Notes: generated by a model not told the origin, from the sequence alone. A stretch of 64,000 nt of DNA from Sporosarcina aquimarina (GCF_019748715.1 NZ_JACLBZ010000029.1:1-64000), one strand, 5' to 3'. Shown: positions 40,250 through 49,487, counted from the stretch's first letter. Translations and numbers: made by a program.

Positions 40250-42301
40250 ATGAATAAGAAAAGAATTTCGTTCAAAGCGAAGTTATTGGTTTTTTCATTA
40301 TTACTATCACTAGTACCAATTATTTTTATTGGAGTTTTAGTTAATAAAACAGTTAGCGAAAAAACCGAGGATGATTATATCAGTTTCAGCGAGAAAGAAA
40401 TTAAACAGGTGGACAATGGCATTTCTCTATACTTTGAAACGATTAGAGAAAATGTCAATTTATTAGCTAATGACAATTCCGTTTTAAATGCCGATTCAAG
40501 TATTACTTCATATAAAGATATAGCGGGAGATGCCTCTATTGATATGACCCCTTCAGAAAATGGGGATAAAGAGAAAGCCATTTTTAATGTGTTTTCTCAA
40601 TTTAGTATTAATCACCCTAAAGCTTCTTATGTTTATATGGGCACATCGGATGGAGGTTATGTCCAATATCCCGAGGGACCAGTGTCAGCAGGTTTTGATC
40701 CTAGAGACCGTCCTTGGTATAGCACAGCTATTGAAGAACCAGGTGAAGTAAAATTAACAAGCGCCTATGAGGCAACTGGTATAGAAGGAATTATAGTAAG
40801 TAATGTAGTGTCGATTGAAAAAAATGGAAAACAAACAGGTGTGTTAGGTTTAGATGTAAGTTTGGAAGGCTTAACAGATATTATCAAGGAAATTAGTATA
40901 GGCGATAATGGTTATGTAATTCTCGCGCAAGAAGATGGAACAATTCTTGCACATCCAAAAGATCCTGAATTGAACTTCCAACCAGTGTCTAAACTAAACA
41001 TACCTTCTTTAAAAGATCTAAGTAAAGATGGCTCATTTGAAGCTGAACTAGATGGAGAAGACTATGTATTAAACACAATCACTTCAGAAATTGATGGCTG
41101 GAAGTATATTGCTGTTATAAAGAAGGATGAAATTTTAAGTACCGCTACTTTTATTCGCTCAATGCTTTTTCTTATAGGCGGTATTTTTGCGATTCTTGCT
41201 GTAATCGCATCTATTGTTATGAGTTTACGGATAACGAAGAGAATTAAAAGTATTAGTGATTTGTCTTTAGCGATGTCAAATGGTGATTTGACTCAACAAG
41301 TCACGGTGAAGGTGAAAGATGAAATCGGGGATATGGGCGAAAATTTCAATACCATGTCTAACAGTTTAAAAGAAACAATAAAAAAAATTGCACATGAATC
41401 CCAACAATTATCTGCGACATCTGAGGAGCTGGCAGCCTCTTCAATCGAAAATCAAACAGCTTCCAATGAAATATCCGAATCAATTCAATTTGTTGCTACT
41501 GGAACAGATGAACAGGATGCTGCTATGAAAAATGCGGTAGGTATTATCAATGAAGTGTATAAGCATGTTGATGACGTGACAGTGAGCATGAACAATGTAA
41601 GTAATTCCATACATTATTCGACAGAAACTGCTATACAGGGCAGTGATGTCGTTGAGCAAACTGTAAATCAAATGGTTGAAATTGATAAAAACGTGAGTTC
41701 TTCCGCTGAGAAAATTAGCATGTTAAATGAAAAATCAAATGAAATTAGACAAATCAGCTTTATCATTCAATCAATTTCAGAGCAAACGAATTTATTAGCT
41801 TTGAATGCTGCAATTGAAGCTGCAAGAGCTGGCGAACATGGAAAAGGATTTGCAGTAGTGGCAGATGAAGTTCGAAAACTCGCAGAGCAATCCAGTAATT
41901 CAGCATTGCAAATCAATGAAATTATTCAAGATATTGAAGATGGCATTGAAGATTCGATGGGTCTAGTAAATCTAGGGGTAAGCTCGGCAAAAGAAGGAAT
42001 GAAACTCGTGAATGAAAGCGGGAAAGCGTTTGGAGAAATTAAGGACTCCATTCTCGCTGGTACAACAAAAATATCCGAGGTTAACATAGCAATGGAAAAC
42101 ATGAAGAATCATATAGCTGAAGTGGTAGTTCACATAGAGGACGTTTCAAAAACGAGTATTGAAGTAAATAATTATTCTCAAAACGTCGCAGCATCTTCCG
42201 AAGAAATGAGTGCCTCAATGGAGGAGGTTTCATCGGTTTCTCATGAGTTAGCTAGGATGTCAAATGAATTGGAAGTAGCCATCCAGGAATTTAAACTGTA
42301 A
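40250..42301 (+). CDS. Methyl-accepting chemotaxis protein with dCache sensor
   Basis: 683 residues. TM1 (about 12-32), a periplasm-facing dCache domain (about 40-300) with the [11 protein letters not shown] motif and GLDVS, reminiscent of amine or amino-acid binding dCache domains, TM2 (about 307-329), HAMP (about 331-383) and a methyl-accepting signalling domain. The hairpin tip reads [37 protein letters not shown]. Receptors of this type control CheA. SD is weak (GAAAGAAGTG). Codon usage is more A/T-rich than in the origin genes. It is controlled by the c-di-GMP riboswitch upstream. The ligand is not known. Confidence 0.95.
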   Translation: MNKKRISFKAKLLVFSLLLSLVPIIFIGVLVNKTVSEKTEDDYISFSEKEIKQVDNGISLYFETIRENVNLLANDNSVLNADSSITSYKDIAGDASIDMTPSENGDKEKAIFNVFSQFSINHPKASYVYMGTSDGGYVQYPEGPVSAGFDPRDRPWYSTAIEEPGEVKLTSAYEATGIEGIIVSNVVSIEKNGKQTGVLGLDVSLEGLTDIIKEISIGDNGYVILAQEDGTILAHPKDPELNFQPVSKLNIPSLKDLSKDGSFEAELDGEDYVLNTITSEIDGWKYIAVIKKDEILSTATFIRSMLFLIGGIFAILAVIASIVMSLRITKRIKSISDLSLAMSNGDLTQQVTVKVKDEIGDMGENFNTMSNSLKETIKKIAHESQQLSATSEELAASSIENQTASNEISESIQFVATGTDEQDAAMKNAVGIINEVYKHVDDVTVSMNNVSNSIHYSTETAIQGSDVVEQTVNQMVEIDKNVSSSAEKISMLNEKSNEIRQISFIIQSISEQTNLLALNAAIEAARAGEHGKGFAVVADEVRKLAEQSSNSALQINEIIQDIEDGIEDSMGLVNLGVSSAKEGMKLVNESGKAFGEIKDSILAGTTKISEVNIAMENMKNHIAEVVVHIEDVSKTSIEVNNYSQNVAASSEEMSASMEEVSSVSHELARMSNELEVAIQEFKL

Positions 42302-42333
42302 AAGTATAATTTCTATCTAAACAATAACCAAAA

Positions 42334-42362
42334 GAATGTGTTAGATATCCTAACATTTTGAT
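42334..42362 (+). terminator. Hairpin after the chemoreceptor gene
   Basis: AATGTGTTAG (42335-42344) pairs with CTAACATT (42350-42357) and is followed by TTG. Stem is short, so this is a modest terminator. The rest of the 186-bp gap is A/T-rich and probably carries the amidase promoter. Confidence 0.5.
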
Positions 42363-42487
42363 CCATTATATTTAACTTTGTTTATGATATACAGAAATGT
42401 TGTATAAAATGACCTCTGAATATTGTTATATAACTTTCAGGGTGAAAATTTTATAGTTAATTTGTTTTAGAATAGGGAGGAAACATT

Positions 42488-44668
42488 ATGTTTAACATAT
42501 TAAATCGAGTTAGAACCTTGATAGCTCTTATGGTAGTAGTAGCCGTGCTTCCATTGGCAAGTGTCTCTGCGGAAGAAACTGAATTTAATCCATTTGAAAA
42601 AAGTATTAGCGAAATTTCCGATGCTTTAGATAACAACCAAATTAAATCTGAGCAGTTGGTTAAGTATTATCTAGAACGTATAGAAGCATATGACAAGCAA
42701 GGTCCTGCGATTAATTCGTTCACTAATATTAATGAAGAAGCTATAGAGATTGCAAAGCAATTAGATGCAGAGAGACAAAGTAAAGGCAAAAGAAGTGTAC
42801 TTCATGGTATTCCAATCGTTGTAAAAGATAACTTTGACGTCAAAGGCATGCCGACAACGGCTGGCTCTGTTGCACTAAAGGATGCTTATCCCGTAAAAGA
42901 TGCTTTTGCTATTCGGAAACTTAAGGATGCAGGAGCCATTATCATTGGAAAAACAAATATGTCAGAGTTTGCAGCATCTTATGGTAGATTAGGATATAGC
43001 TCTTTGGGCGGTTTAACCTTGAATCCTTACAACCTTAAACGTGATGCTTCTGGTTCTAGCAGCGGAACTGCCGCGGCAATCACAGCAAACTTTGGTGTAT
43101 TTGGATTAGGTACTGATACGTCTGGATCGGTCAGAGGACCATCTCATGTTACGGGACTTGTCGCTATCAGACCGACATTAGGTTTAATAAGCCGTGGCGG
43201 AATCGTTCCGTCCTCGTTAAATTTCGATACTGCTGGTCCAATGGCTAGATCTGTAGAAGATGTAGCGATTGCATTGAGTTTTATGGCTGGAGTCGATGAT
43301 AAAGATGACCAAACCTTATCTGCAAAGGGACATATAGTTGAAGACTATAGTAAGTCCTTAGACAATACTGCTTTACAAAATGCAAGAATTGGAGTAGCTG
43401 TTGACTTTTTTGGAGACAACGCTGAGGTGGATACAATTACTAATAAATCCTTGAAGAAAATGGAGGAAATAGGGACGGAACTTATTCCGGTATCTTTCTC
43501 AGAGACGACACAATATCTTTGGACACCAATTATTGGGCCAATTAATGAAGCTAATTTTAAGTCTCAGTTAGAAGAGTATCTAAAACAGTTCCCTGAAAGT
43601 CAGCCGAAAACACTAGAAGAAATAATTAAAATTAGTGAATCACCAGAGGTTTTGAATTCAGCAACGCCAGTAAATCCAGCAGGTTTGGAAGGTCTAAAAA
43701 CGAATTTAAAACAAGCGGCGTTTAAAGACACACCAGAGTACAATGATTTAGTAACAAAAGAGATATCTAAAGTACGTGATGAAGTACAATCAATAATGGA
43801 AAAAGAAAATTTGGATGCCATTGTTTTTCCAACAATGTCATGTCCTGCATCACCAAGATTCGATAAGGAAGACCCGACATATTTATGTGATGCCTATGAC
43901 ACGTATGCCGCAAGTTATGTAGCGTCTGCTACAGGATTCCCTGAGATTACTGTTCCTGCCGGTGCTACTGGTGAAGAACTGCCTGTTGGGATCTCTTTCA
44001 TGGGGTTGGCATTTAGTGAACAGTCTCTATTAGATATAGCTTATTCTTTTGAACAAGCAACCAATGCTAGAACACTGCCTAAAACAACGCCTAATTTCGA
44101 AATGAATGCAGATGAAAAGCCAGCATTTAAAGATGTAAGTTCATATGTCGATGAAATTATGTATTTGACAGACAAAGGAATAATTAATGGTTATCCAGAT
44201 GGAACATTTAAACCAAATGAGTCAATTACACGTTTACATGCTATACGATTGATTTTGAAAGAAAAGGGAATTGTCGACTATTCAGATGTTACTAACCCAG
44301 AATTTGTTGATGTTTCACCTGGTGATTATGGATACGAGGAGATTGCTAAGGCTGTTGAATTGGGTATCGTCAACGGAAAAGTTAATTCCCAAGGTGAAAA
44401 GTATTTCGACCCTACCGGAAAATTAAGCCGCTCGCAAGCGGCTGCAATCTTAGTGTTAGCTTATGATTTAAAAGGCACTCACCCAACCGATTTTAAGGAT
44501 GTTCCCAAGGGGAATTGGGCTCACAACTATATTTCTGCGTTGGTAGCAAATAATATTACAACGGGTTATTCCAACGGTAAATTTAAGCCTAATATTAATA
44601 TATCACGTCAACATTTCGCGGCATTTATGGCCCGATACCTAGATGATCAATTTAAGCCCACGAAGTAA
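42488..44668 (+). CDS. Secreted amidase-signature hydrolase with three S-layer-homology domains
   Basis: 726 residues. A signal peptide (about 1-28, VLPLASVSA) precedes an amidase-signature domain (about 35-545). The catalytic set is visible: Lys113 (VVKDNFD), the Ser cluster in ASGSSSG (188-193) and the nucleophile-type Ser214 in GTDTSGSVRGP. Three SLH repeats (about 558-726, e.g. FKDVSSYVDEI...GYPDGTFKPNESITR) should bind secondary wall polymers. It is therefore a cell-surface amide hydrolase; the substrate is unknown. ATG start after AGGGAGG. It follows the chemoreceptor and has two terminators downstream. Codon use is A/T-rich, unlike gltS. Confidence 0.92.
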   Translation: MFNILNRVRTLIALMVVVAVLPLASVSAEETEFNPFEKSISEISDALDNNQIKSEQLVKYYLERIEAYDKQGPAINSFTNINEEAIEIAKQLDAERQSKGKRSVLHGIPIVVKDNFDVKGMPTTAGSVALKDAYPVKDAFAIRKLKDAGAIIIGKTNMSEFAASYGRLGYSSLGGLTLNPYNLKRDASGSSSGTAAAITANFGVFGLGTDTSGSVRGPSHVTGLVAIRPTLGLISRGGIVPSSLNFDTAGPMARSVEDVAIALSFMAGVDDKDDQTLSAKGHIVEDYSKSLDNTALQNARIGVAVDFFGDNAEVDTITNKSLKKMEEIGTELIPVSFSETTQYLWTPIIGPINEANFKSQLEEYLKQFPESQPKTLEEIIKISESPEVLNSATPVNPAGLEGLKTNLKQAAFKDTPEYNDLVTKEISKVRDEVQSIMEKENLDAIVFPTMSCPASPRFDKEDPTYLCDAYDTYAASYVASATGFPEITVPAGATGEELPVGISFMGLAFSEQSLLDIAYSFEQATNARTLPKTTPNFEMNADEKPAFKDVSSYVDEIMYLTDKGIINGYPDGTFKPNESITRLHAIRLILKEKGIVDYSDVTNPEFVDVSPGDYGYEEIAKAVELGIVNGKVNSQGEKYFDPTGKLSRSQAAAILVLAYDLKGTHPTDFKDVPKGNWAHNYISALVANNITTGYSNGKFKPNINISRQHFAAFMARYLDDQFKPTK

Positions 44669-44690
44669 AGGCCGATAGAGGCCTTTCTTC
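44667..44690 (+). terminator. Amidase terminator 1
   Basis: AAAGGCC (44667-44673) and GGCCTTT (44680-44686) with a 6-nt loop and TTCTTC after it, overlapping the amidase stop codon. Confidence 0.7.
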
Positions 44691-44730
44691 AATTTAGATA
44701 AAGGTTACACAAAAATTATAGAAAAGATTT

Positions 44731-44771
44731 AGGCTTCTCATAAGCAGTCAGAGCTTATGAGAAGCCTTTTG
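44731..44771 (+). terminator. Amidase terminator 2
   Basis: Long stem AGGCTTCTCATAAGC (44731-44745) with GCTTATGAGAAGCCT (about 44753-44767), then TTTTG. A strong hairpin that backs up the first one. Confidence 0.85.
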
Positions 44772-44877
44772 TATGTGTAGAATTACGGTCATGTTAAAAA
44801 GCTTTGGTTACTATAAACAAATTACAGGTTAATATGTTATGGCGAAGCTTATCATAAATAAGGCAATTCATAGAGAG

Positions 44878-44925
44878 GACCACCTGAAACGTTGACATGA
44901 CAATGACTTAGGTGGTTTTGTCTTT
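44878..44925 (+). terminator. Additional hairpin with T-tract in the amidase-gltS gap
   Basis: ACCACCT (44879-44885) pairs with AGGTGGT (44910-44916) followed by TTTGTCTTTT. No gene lies directly upstream, so it may be a remnant or close an unseen RNA. The 637-bp gap 44669-45305 holds three hairpins, a cre-like site and the gltS leader, but no credible coding sequence. Confidence 0.5.
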
Positions 44926-45109
44926 TATATTATGTAAATTATCAAGTCAAGTTGTACAATGCTGAAGCAAAAGAAAAGTATAGCGATGGCTAATTGAACA
45001 AAAGATTAAAAAATATCATTTTTTTAGAAATACATATCGAAAAATGTCGGATTTTGTAGGATTCAATAGGTTTACCGTAAAATATCGACATAACTCTATT
45101 TTCTAGGTA

Positions 45110-45123
45110 TGAAAGCGTTTACC
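45110..45123 (+). promoter_or_regulatory. Probable CcpA (cre) site upstream of gltS
   Basis: TGAAAGCGTTTACC matches the cre consensus TGWAANCGNTNWCA at all but the last base. It lies 183 bp before gltS, suggesting carbon-source control by CcpA. Confidence 0.6.
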
Positions 45124-45135
45124 AAGGAGAGAGGG

Positions 45136-45295
45136 AAACGGAATCATGCCGTGATTAGCCGGCTACATTCATTCGGCACGTAAGTAAAAAAAGACAAACT
45201 TTAACATAGGCTTGGTTAACCCGGCTCTTGATAAATCGGTTGAACGGTTCGGCTGAGGGAACTTATCAATGAAGCGGTAAAGGCTTTTTAGAAAG
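45136..45295 (+). promoter_or_regulatory. Structured, unassigned 5' leader of gltS
   Basis: The leader is more G/C-rich than the spacer around it and contains two nested foldings: TGCCG/CGGCA around AGCCGGCT (about 45149-45178), and TTGATAA/TTATCAA (about 45230-45270) extended by partly complementary flanks (CCGGCTC and GAAGCGG). A tiny ORF, ATG AAG CGG TAA, sits in the second element after GAGGGAA. I do not recognise it as a T-box or any riboswitch class I can recall. A regulatory RNA is an inference from structure and position. Confidence 0.4.
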
Positions 45296-45305
45296 GTGAA
45301 GATAT

Positions 45306-46490
45306 ATGATTGAACTCAACCAGATTACAACACTGTTCCTTGCAGTAGCTCTCTATTTGCTTGGAATGGCACTTGTCAGCCGGGTCGGATTCCTTAACCG
45401 GTTCCTGATCCCGGCGCCTGTCATCGGCGGTTTGATATTCGCCACTTTAGCGCTCGTGTTGAAAACTACGGGGATTGTCGAGATTACATTGGATACATCG
45501 CTACAGTCGTTGTTCATGATCGCCTTCTTTACGACGGTCGGCCTTGGAGCAAGCTTCAAGCTCATCAAACTGGGCGGAAAGCTCTTAGTCATCTATTTGC
45601 TCTTGTGCGGCGTCACGGTGTTCTTGCAGAACGTCATCGGTGTTTCGTTTGCTCAATTGTTTGGAATTGATCCACTATTGGGTGTCATGGCTGGAGCAGT
45701 TTCGATGAACGGAGGACATGGCGGTGCTGCGGCCTACGGACAGACGATTGAGAACTTGGGCGTTTCCTCAGCCTTGACGATTGGAATGGCTGCCGCCACA
45801 CTTGGCCTAATTTGTGGTAGCCTTACCGGCGGTCCGGTTGCGCGGTACCTGATTAAAAAACATGACTTAAAGCCATCAGCGGGTAAAATAGAAGAATATG
45901 TAGAAAATGATGAGAGGCCGATTCAAGAGTGGTCGTTCATGGTGCAAGTTGCCCTTCTCACGTTCTCCATGGCAGTGGGAACGTATCTTGGGGATTTGTT
46001 TACAAATGTGACCGGCTTCGTCCTGCCGTCCTATATCGGGGCGATGTTCGTAGCGGTTATTGTTCGGAATCTTACTGACCGCTTTGTAAAGGGTACGGTG
46101 AACATGAAGGAAATCAACTTAATCGGGGACGTTTCGCTTGCAATCTTCCTCTCGATGGCACTGATGAGCATCAAGCTGTGGGAAGTTGCAGATCTCGCAC
46201 TACCGCTCATCGGCATTATACTCATCCAGGTTATCGTCATCGTCTTATATGCCGTCTTTGTGATGTTCCGAATGCTTGGCAAGGACTACGATGCGGCTGT
46301 TATGATCTCCGGATTCTTAGGCCACGGGCTGGGTGCAACACCGAACGCAATGGCGAACATGTCCGCAACCGTGAGCAAGTATGGTCCTTCTCGCACGGCA
46401 TTCCTGGTCGTGCCAATTGTCGGTGCATTCCTTATTGATGTTGTATTTAGCGCGCCGATCATTATCACAACCATTAACTTGTTCAAGTGA
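45306..46490 (+). CDS. gltS: Sodium/glutamate symporter GltS
   Basis: 394 residues with about ten membrane segments in two inverted halves. Family hallmarks are visible: GFLNRFLIPAPVIGGL, the re-entrant AVSMNGGHGGAAAYG and, in the second half, ISGFLGHGLGATPNAMANM. It imports glutamate with Na+. Codon usage is clearly more G/C-rich than the amidase and chemoreceptor genes, which may reflect different history. ATG start after AAAGGTGAAG. It is monocistronic, closed by the terminator at 46534. Confidence 0.95.
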   Translation: MIELNQITTLFLAVALYLLGMALVSRVGFLNRFLIPAPVIGGLIFATLALVLKTTGIVEITLDTSLQSLFMIAFFTTVGLGASFKLIKLGGKLLVIYLLLCGVTVFLQNVIGVSFAQLFGIDPLLGVMAGAVSMNGGHGGAAAYGQTIENLGVSSALTIGMAAATLGLICGSLTGGPVARYLIKKHDLKPSAGKIEEYVENDERPIQEWSFMVQVALLTFSMAVGTYLGDLFTNVTGFVLPSYIGAMFVAVIVRNLTDRFVKGTVNMKEINLIGDVSLAIFLSMALMSIKLWEVADLALPLIGIILIQVIVIVLYAVFVMFRMLGKDYDAAVMISGFLGHGLGATPNAMANMSATVSKYGPSRTAFLVVPIVGAFLIDVVFSAPIIITTINLFK

Positions 46491-46533
46491 GTTATTGGAA
46501 TGACTGTTTCCAGATTAACTATCTCAATTTTAT

Positions 46534-46577
46534 AAAAAAAGCTTCTAGCCCTTGTCTATCGGCTGGAAGTTTTTTTG
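46534..46577 (+). terminator. gltS terminator
   Basis: AAAAAAAGCTTCTAGCC (46534-46550) pairs with GGCTGGAAGTTTTTTT (46561-46576), with one G-U pair and a 10-nt loop. Confidence 0.88.
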
Positions 46578-46606
46578 TATAGGAAAGGATGAGGAAGATA
46601 AAGTTT

Positions 46607-46699
46607 TCATCCAGAAATGAGAATCCTTATGTTAATGTTTTTTATATTTACTAAGTCCACTTCTTGCTCACCTGTTAAGACAAGCTTATTTGTTGGCAT
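46607..46699 (-). CDS. Possible 30-residue small protein
   Basis: On the minus strand, ATG at 46699 follows AAGGAG by 9 nt and opens a 30-codon frame (MPTNKLVLTGEQEVDLVNIK and ten more residues) ending with TGA at 46609-46607. A TATAAT-like box lies upstream at about 46774-46779. I do not recognise the peptide; it may be a real small protein or the remnant of a longer gene. The remainder of the 423-bp gap 46491-46913 holds only the gltS terminator and A/T-rich spacer. Confidence 0.3.
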   Translation of the reverse strand: MPTNKLVLTGEQEVDLVNIKNINIRILISG

Positions 46700-46913
46700 A
46701 TGTATTATCTCCTTCTAAATATTCTGAATATTTATTGGGAAAGTCGTATTTACATTAGCAACGGAGAACCTTATTATAAATAAATGTTATAAAAGGAAAT
46801 GCCACGTAATTATATCTACTGTCATTAATCCCTGACCACGCATAGTTCCAGGTTTTTTTACAATACTAAGCATGCCGTAAAATATCTTATTTGCAGGAGG
46901 GAAAGAATCGTAA

Positions 46914-47192
46914 ATGGCTAAGAATTCAAAACAAAGTTGGAAAAAGGATCATCCAGGCACTTTTTTAAGCAATTCTGTTCAGAAGGCTGATCGTTCGGTG
47001 AAGCAGGCGATGTCGCATCCTGAGGAGATAGCTGTGGAGCATGCTTTTAATTCGATAGCACGAACAGAAAAGGCATTAACGAAGGCAGAGCAATATGATG
47101 AGCGTATGGATTCCGTTCAACAAAACAAAGAACAGTTAGACATGATGAAGAAACAGTTGAACGAAGCACAAGAGATTGTAGAAGACCAATAA
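46914..47192 (+). CDS. Small helical protein of unknown function
   Basis: 92 residues, highly charged, starting MAKNSKQSWKKDHPGTF and rich in Lys, Glu and Gln. The C-terminal half (about 45-90) looks like one long amphipathic helix or coiled coil. There is no signal peptide, membrane segment or Cys. The ATG follows GGAGGG at a good distance. I do not recognise a family. The composition is reminiscent of small spore-core proteins, but I see no specific motif, so this is only a suggestion. The gap 47193-47439 shows nothing further except a short CCCCCC/GGGG repeat near 47206-47236. Confidence 0.6.
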   Translation: MAKNSKQSWKKDHPGTFLSNSVQKADRSVKQAMSHPEEIAVEHAFNSIARTEKALTKAEQYDERMDSVQQNKEQLDMMKKQLNEAQEIVEDQ

Positions 47193-47439
47193 ACGAAGAC
47201 AACCCCCCCTCTAGGTTTTGTTAGCCTTTTGGGGTGATTTCTTCATGACCGTCAAATAACGAAAAACTTATCCTGACATTAAATTCCATAAAATATTCGT
47301 TGATATTTTTCAATTGAATTTAGAAATGTATTACATAGCTTTTAATGGAGTGATAGTAACTCTATCAGCTGCTCTAAATGGAAATAAAACGCGAGATAAA
47401 TAGGTAAGCCTTATTTTCAGGCATAAGACCGGAAGCATT

Positions 47440-47646
47440 TCATTTTCCAATCGTCTTCTTGAAGACCCTCGGATTCTCCACATAGCTCCCGAGCACCCAA
47501 CCACAATCCGTACAGATGAGATGGATCAGCTTATGACCTATTCCCATCTTTTTATAAGTTGTCACGCTTGCGTATCCGCTTTGAACTCCTTTTCCGATCG
47601 CCGATCCTCCGCATTGCGTGCAAGCTTTTACATTTGTAGGCTGCAT
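47440..47646 (-). CDS. Small zinc-ribbon protein
   Basis: 68 residues with two CxxC pairs, CTQC near the N-terminus and CTDC in HLICTDCGWVLGSYV, spaced as in a zinc ribbon. The C-terminus is basic (FKKTIGK). The ATG at 47646 follows GGAGGAGAA. Such proteins are common and uncharacterised in Bacillales; nucleic-acid or protein binding is possible. It is transcribed opposite to its neighbours. No partner is evident. Confidence 0.75.
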   Translation of the reverse strand: MQPTNVKACTQCGGSAIGKGVQSGYASVTTYKKMGIGHKLIHLICTDCGWVLGSYVENPRVFKKTIGK

Positions 47647-47866
47647 TTATTCTCCTCCTCTCCTGTATACGAATCATTTCCTTTAAAAGATTCGAGCGCT
47701 TCTTTCTATAAATGTCTGTGTGGAATCGGAATTCTCATATTTCAAATGTATTAATAATGTAAAAATGAGTTGAATAATATAGAGAAAAAAGAAAAGGGTT
47801 AATTGAGACAATGAAATGCAAATAGTACTATACTTAGAACAACAGCTAAAACAGGAAAGGTGTTAG

Positions 47867-48370
47867 GTGATCCTATTGAATAATAACGATATACTTACTC
47901 GATTAAGATATGCATTGGATATAAAAGACACAGCCATGGTAGAGATTTTTGAGTTGGGTGGTATGGAAACGACGAAAGAAGAAGTTCAGAAAATGTTGTC
48001 GAAGTCAAAAGAAGATGAAGCGCAAGAAAATGAGTACGTTAAAGAAGTCAATAATACTATGTTGGAGTCCTTTTTAAATGGATTTGTGAGCCTGAAAAGA
48101 GGAGTGCAGGATATTAAGCCGGAGAACGAGCAAAACCAATTCTTAATGACTGACCGAAACGTGAATAATATCCTGCTCAAGAAGATGAAAATTGCACTTT
48201 CGCTCACGAGTGAAGATATGTTGGAGATCTTACAGGATGCAGGGGTTAATTTATCAAAAAGTGAATTGAGTGCAGTTCTCAGAAAAGAAGGACACCGAAA
48301 TTATAAGGAATGTGGCGATCGATACGCTAGAAATTTCTTAAAAGGTTTGGCGCTAAGATATAGAGAATAG
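47867..48370 (+). CDS. DUF1456 family protein (YehS-like)
   Basis: 167 residues made of two repeats of the DUF1456 helical domain: NNDILTRLRYALDIKDTAMVEIF and NVNNILLKKMKIALSLTSEDMLEIL, each followed by a KEEV/KSEL segment and ending in FLNGF or FLKGL. Both repeats also share the FLxG end. The function of this family is unknown. A GTG at 47867 or a TTG at 47876 may be the start; both have SD-like sequence. It is monocistronic and convergent with DUF817. Confidence 0.85.
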   Translation: MILLNNNDILTRLRYALDIKDTAMVEIFELGGMETTKEEVQKMLSKSKEDEAQENEYVKEVNNTMLESFLNGFVSLKRGVQDIKPENEQNQFLMTDRNVNNILLKKMKIALSLTSEDMLEILQDAGVNLSKSELSAVLRKEGHRNYKECGDRYARNFLKGLALRYRE

Positions 48371-48394
48371 GAGTAGTAAATTGCTTGTCTGATT

Positions 48395-48453
48395 AAAAAA
48401 GGTATCTACGCATTATTGAATATAGGGTTCAATATTGCGCAGGTACCTTTTTG
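48395..48453. terminator. Bidirectional terminator between DUF1456 and DUF817
   Basis: AAAAAAGGTATCTACGCA (48395-48412) pairs with TGCGCAGGTACCTTTTT (48436-48452), with a TTGAATA/TTCAATA inner arm. A-run and T-run flank the stem, so it can stop transcription from both convergent genes. Confidence 0.88.
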
Positions 48454-48493
48454 CATAACTTATTCTCCATTCTGTATAGGTCTCTCTAAGTTG

Positions 48494-49309
48494 CTATTTC
48501 ACAGGTGATTTTTCTTTAATCATCTTCAACGTCGCTACAATTAGAAAACTAACAATGACCAACAGCAGCCAAGAACTTAATTTTCCTATGCCGACCAGCT
48601 GCCATGTGTCGCTTTGATTCGGATATTTCCAAGCGCCAAAAAACGTTGCGATGTTCTCTGCAACCCAGATAAAAAAACCGATAAGTACAAATGAAAACGC
48701 AAGGGGCATACGGTATCGTGTTCCGTTCACTGCATATGTGACCCAAGACTGCCAAAAAACAATTACAACCAGCGCAGACAACCACCAACGAATATCAATC
48801 CAATAATGATGAGTGAAAAAGTTTAAGTAGATGGCAGCGGCGAGTGGCACGACTGCCCAAAGTGGCGGCCATTTCACGAGATTCACATCCAGTCTCCTCC
48901 ATGCCTGGCAAAGATAGCTTGCAACACTTGCATACATGAATCCGCTGTATAAAGGCACTCCTAGTATTTTGAAATACCCATCCTCGGGGTATGACCAGGA
49001 TCCCATATTAACTTTAAATACTTCAAGGGCCAGACCGATCAAGTGAAACATAGTGATGACTTTTAATTCATCACGAGTTTCTAGCCCCGAACGCACCATC
49101 CACCATTGCATAAGAAGAAAGATGATGAGTAGCCAGTCGTATCGAGGCAGTATAGGCAGGGGAATGACTTGGGTCAAGGCTAAGGAGCCAAAGATAACGA
49201 CTGGAAACAGGCAGGACAGGGCTTGCTGCCATCCAAAATGGACAAGTTGCAGCCAGGCTCTCTTGATCTGTGTTTTTACTGTTTTTTGCTGAATTAAGCT
49301 GTCTCTCAT
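48494..49309 (-). CDS. DUF817 family membrane protein
   Basis: 271 residues with about eight membrane segments, rich in Trp. It shows DUF817 features: NMGSWSYPEDGYFKILGVPLYSGFMYASVASY and VAENIATFFGAWKYPNQSDTW. The protein resembles YoaT of B. subtilis, whose function is unknown. The ATG at 49309 follows AGGAGGTG. The gene is alone on the minus strand between DUF1456 and the cyclophilin. Confidence 0.88.
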   Translation of the reverse strand: MRDSLIQQKTVKTQIKRAWLQLVHFGWQQALSCLFPVVIFGSLALTQVIPLPILPRYDWLLIIFLLMQWWMVRSGLETRDELKVITMFHLIGLALEVFKVNMGSWSYPEDGYFKILGVPLYSGFMYASVASYLCQAWRRLDVNLVKWPPLWAVVPLAAAIYLNFFTHHYWIDIRWWLSALVVIVFWQSWVTYAVNGTRYRMPLAFSFVLIGFFIWVAENIATFFGAWKYPNQSDTWQLVGIGKLSSWLLLVIVSFLIVATLKMIKEKSPVK

Positions 49310-49487
49310 AGGGCACCTCCTTCTAGTTTCATTTATAATCTGGAAATATAAATAAAGATGAAATGTAGTCTCTGTGGAAGTTAGTATGACGATGAATGAT
49401 CGGATAGGGTTCGCTATTTAGCGTGAATTGCCTGATTATGTGTTATATAATGAACGAGCAGATTACATAAGGGAGTGGTAAAAGTAG

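Noticed and set aside
45136..45295. gltS leader as a T-box
   Set aside because: No AGGGTGGNACCGCG-type T-box sequence and no specifier loop could be found.
46699..46718. AAGGAGATAATACATATG resembles an expression-vector ribosome site
   Set aside because: It differs from the vector sequence, occurs once and is flanked by native A/T-rich DNA, so contamination is unlikely.
47200..47240. CCCCCC...GGGG stretch as a terminator
   Set aside because: Pairing is short, the loop is about 20 nt and there is no T-run of useful length.
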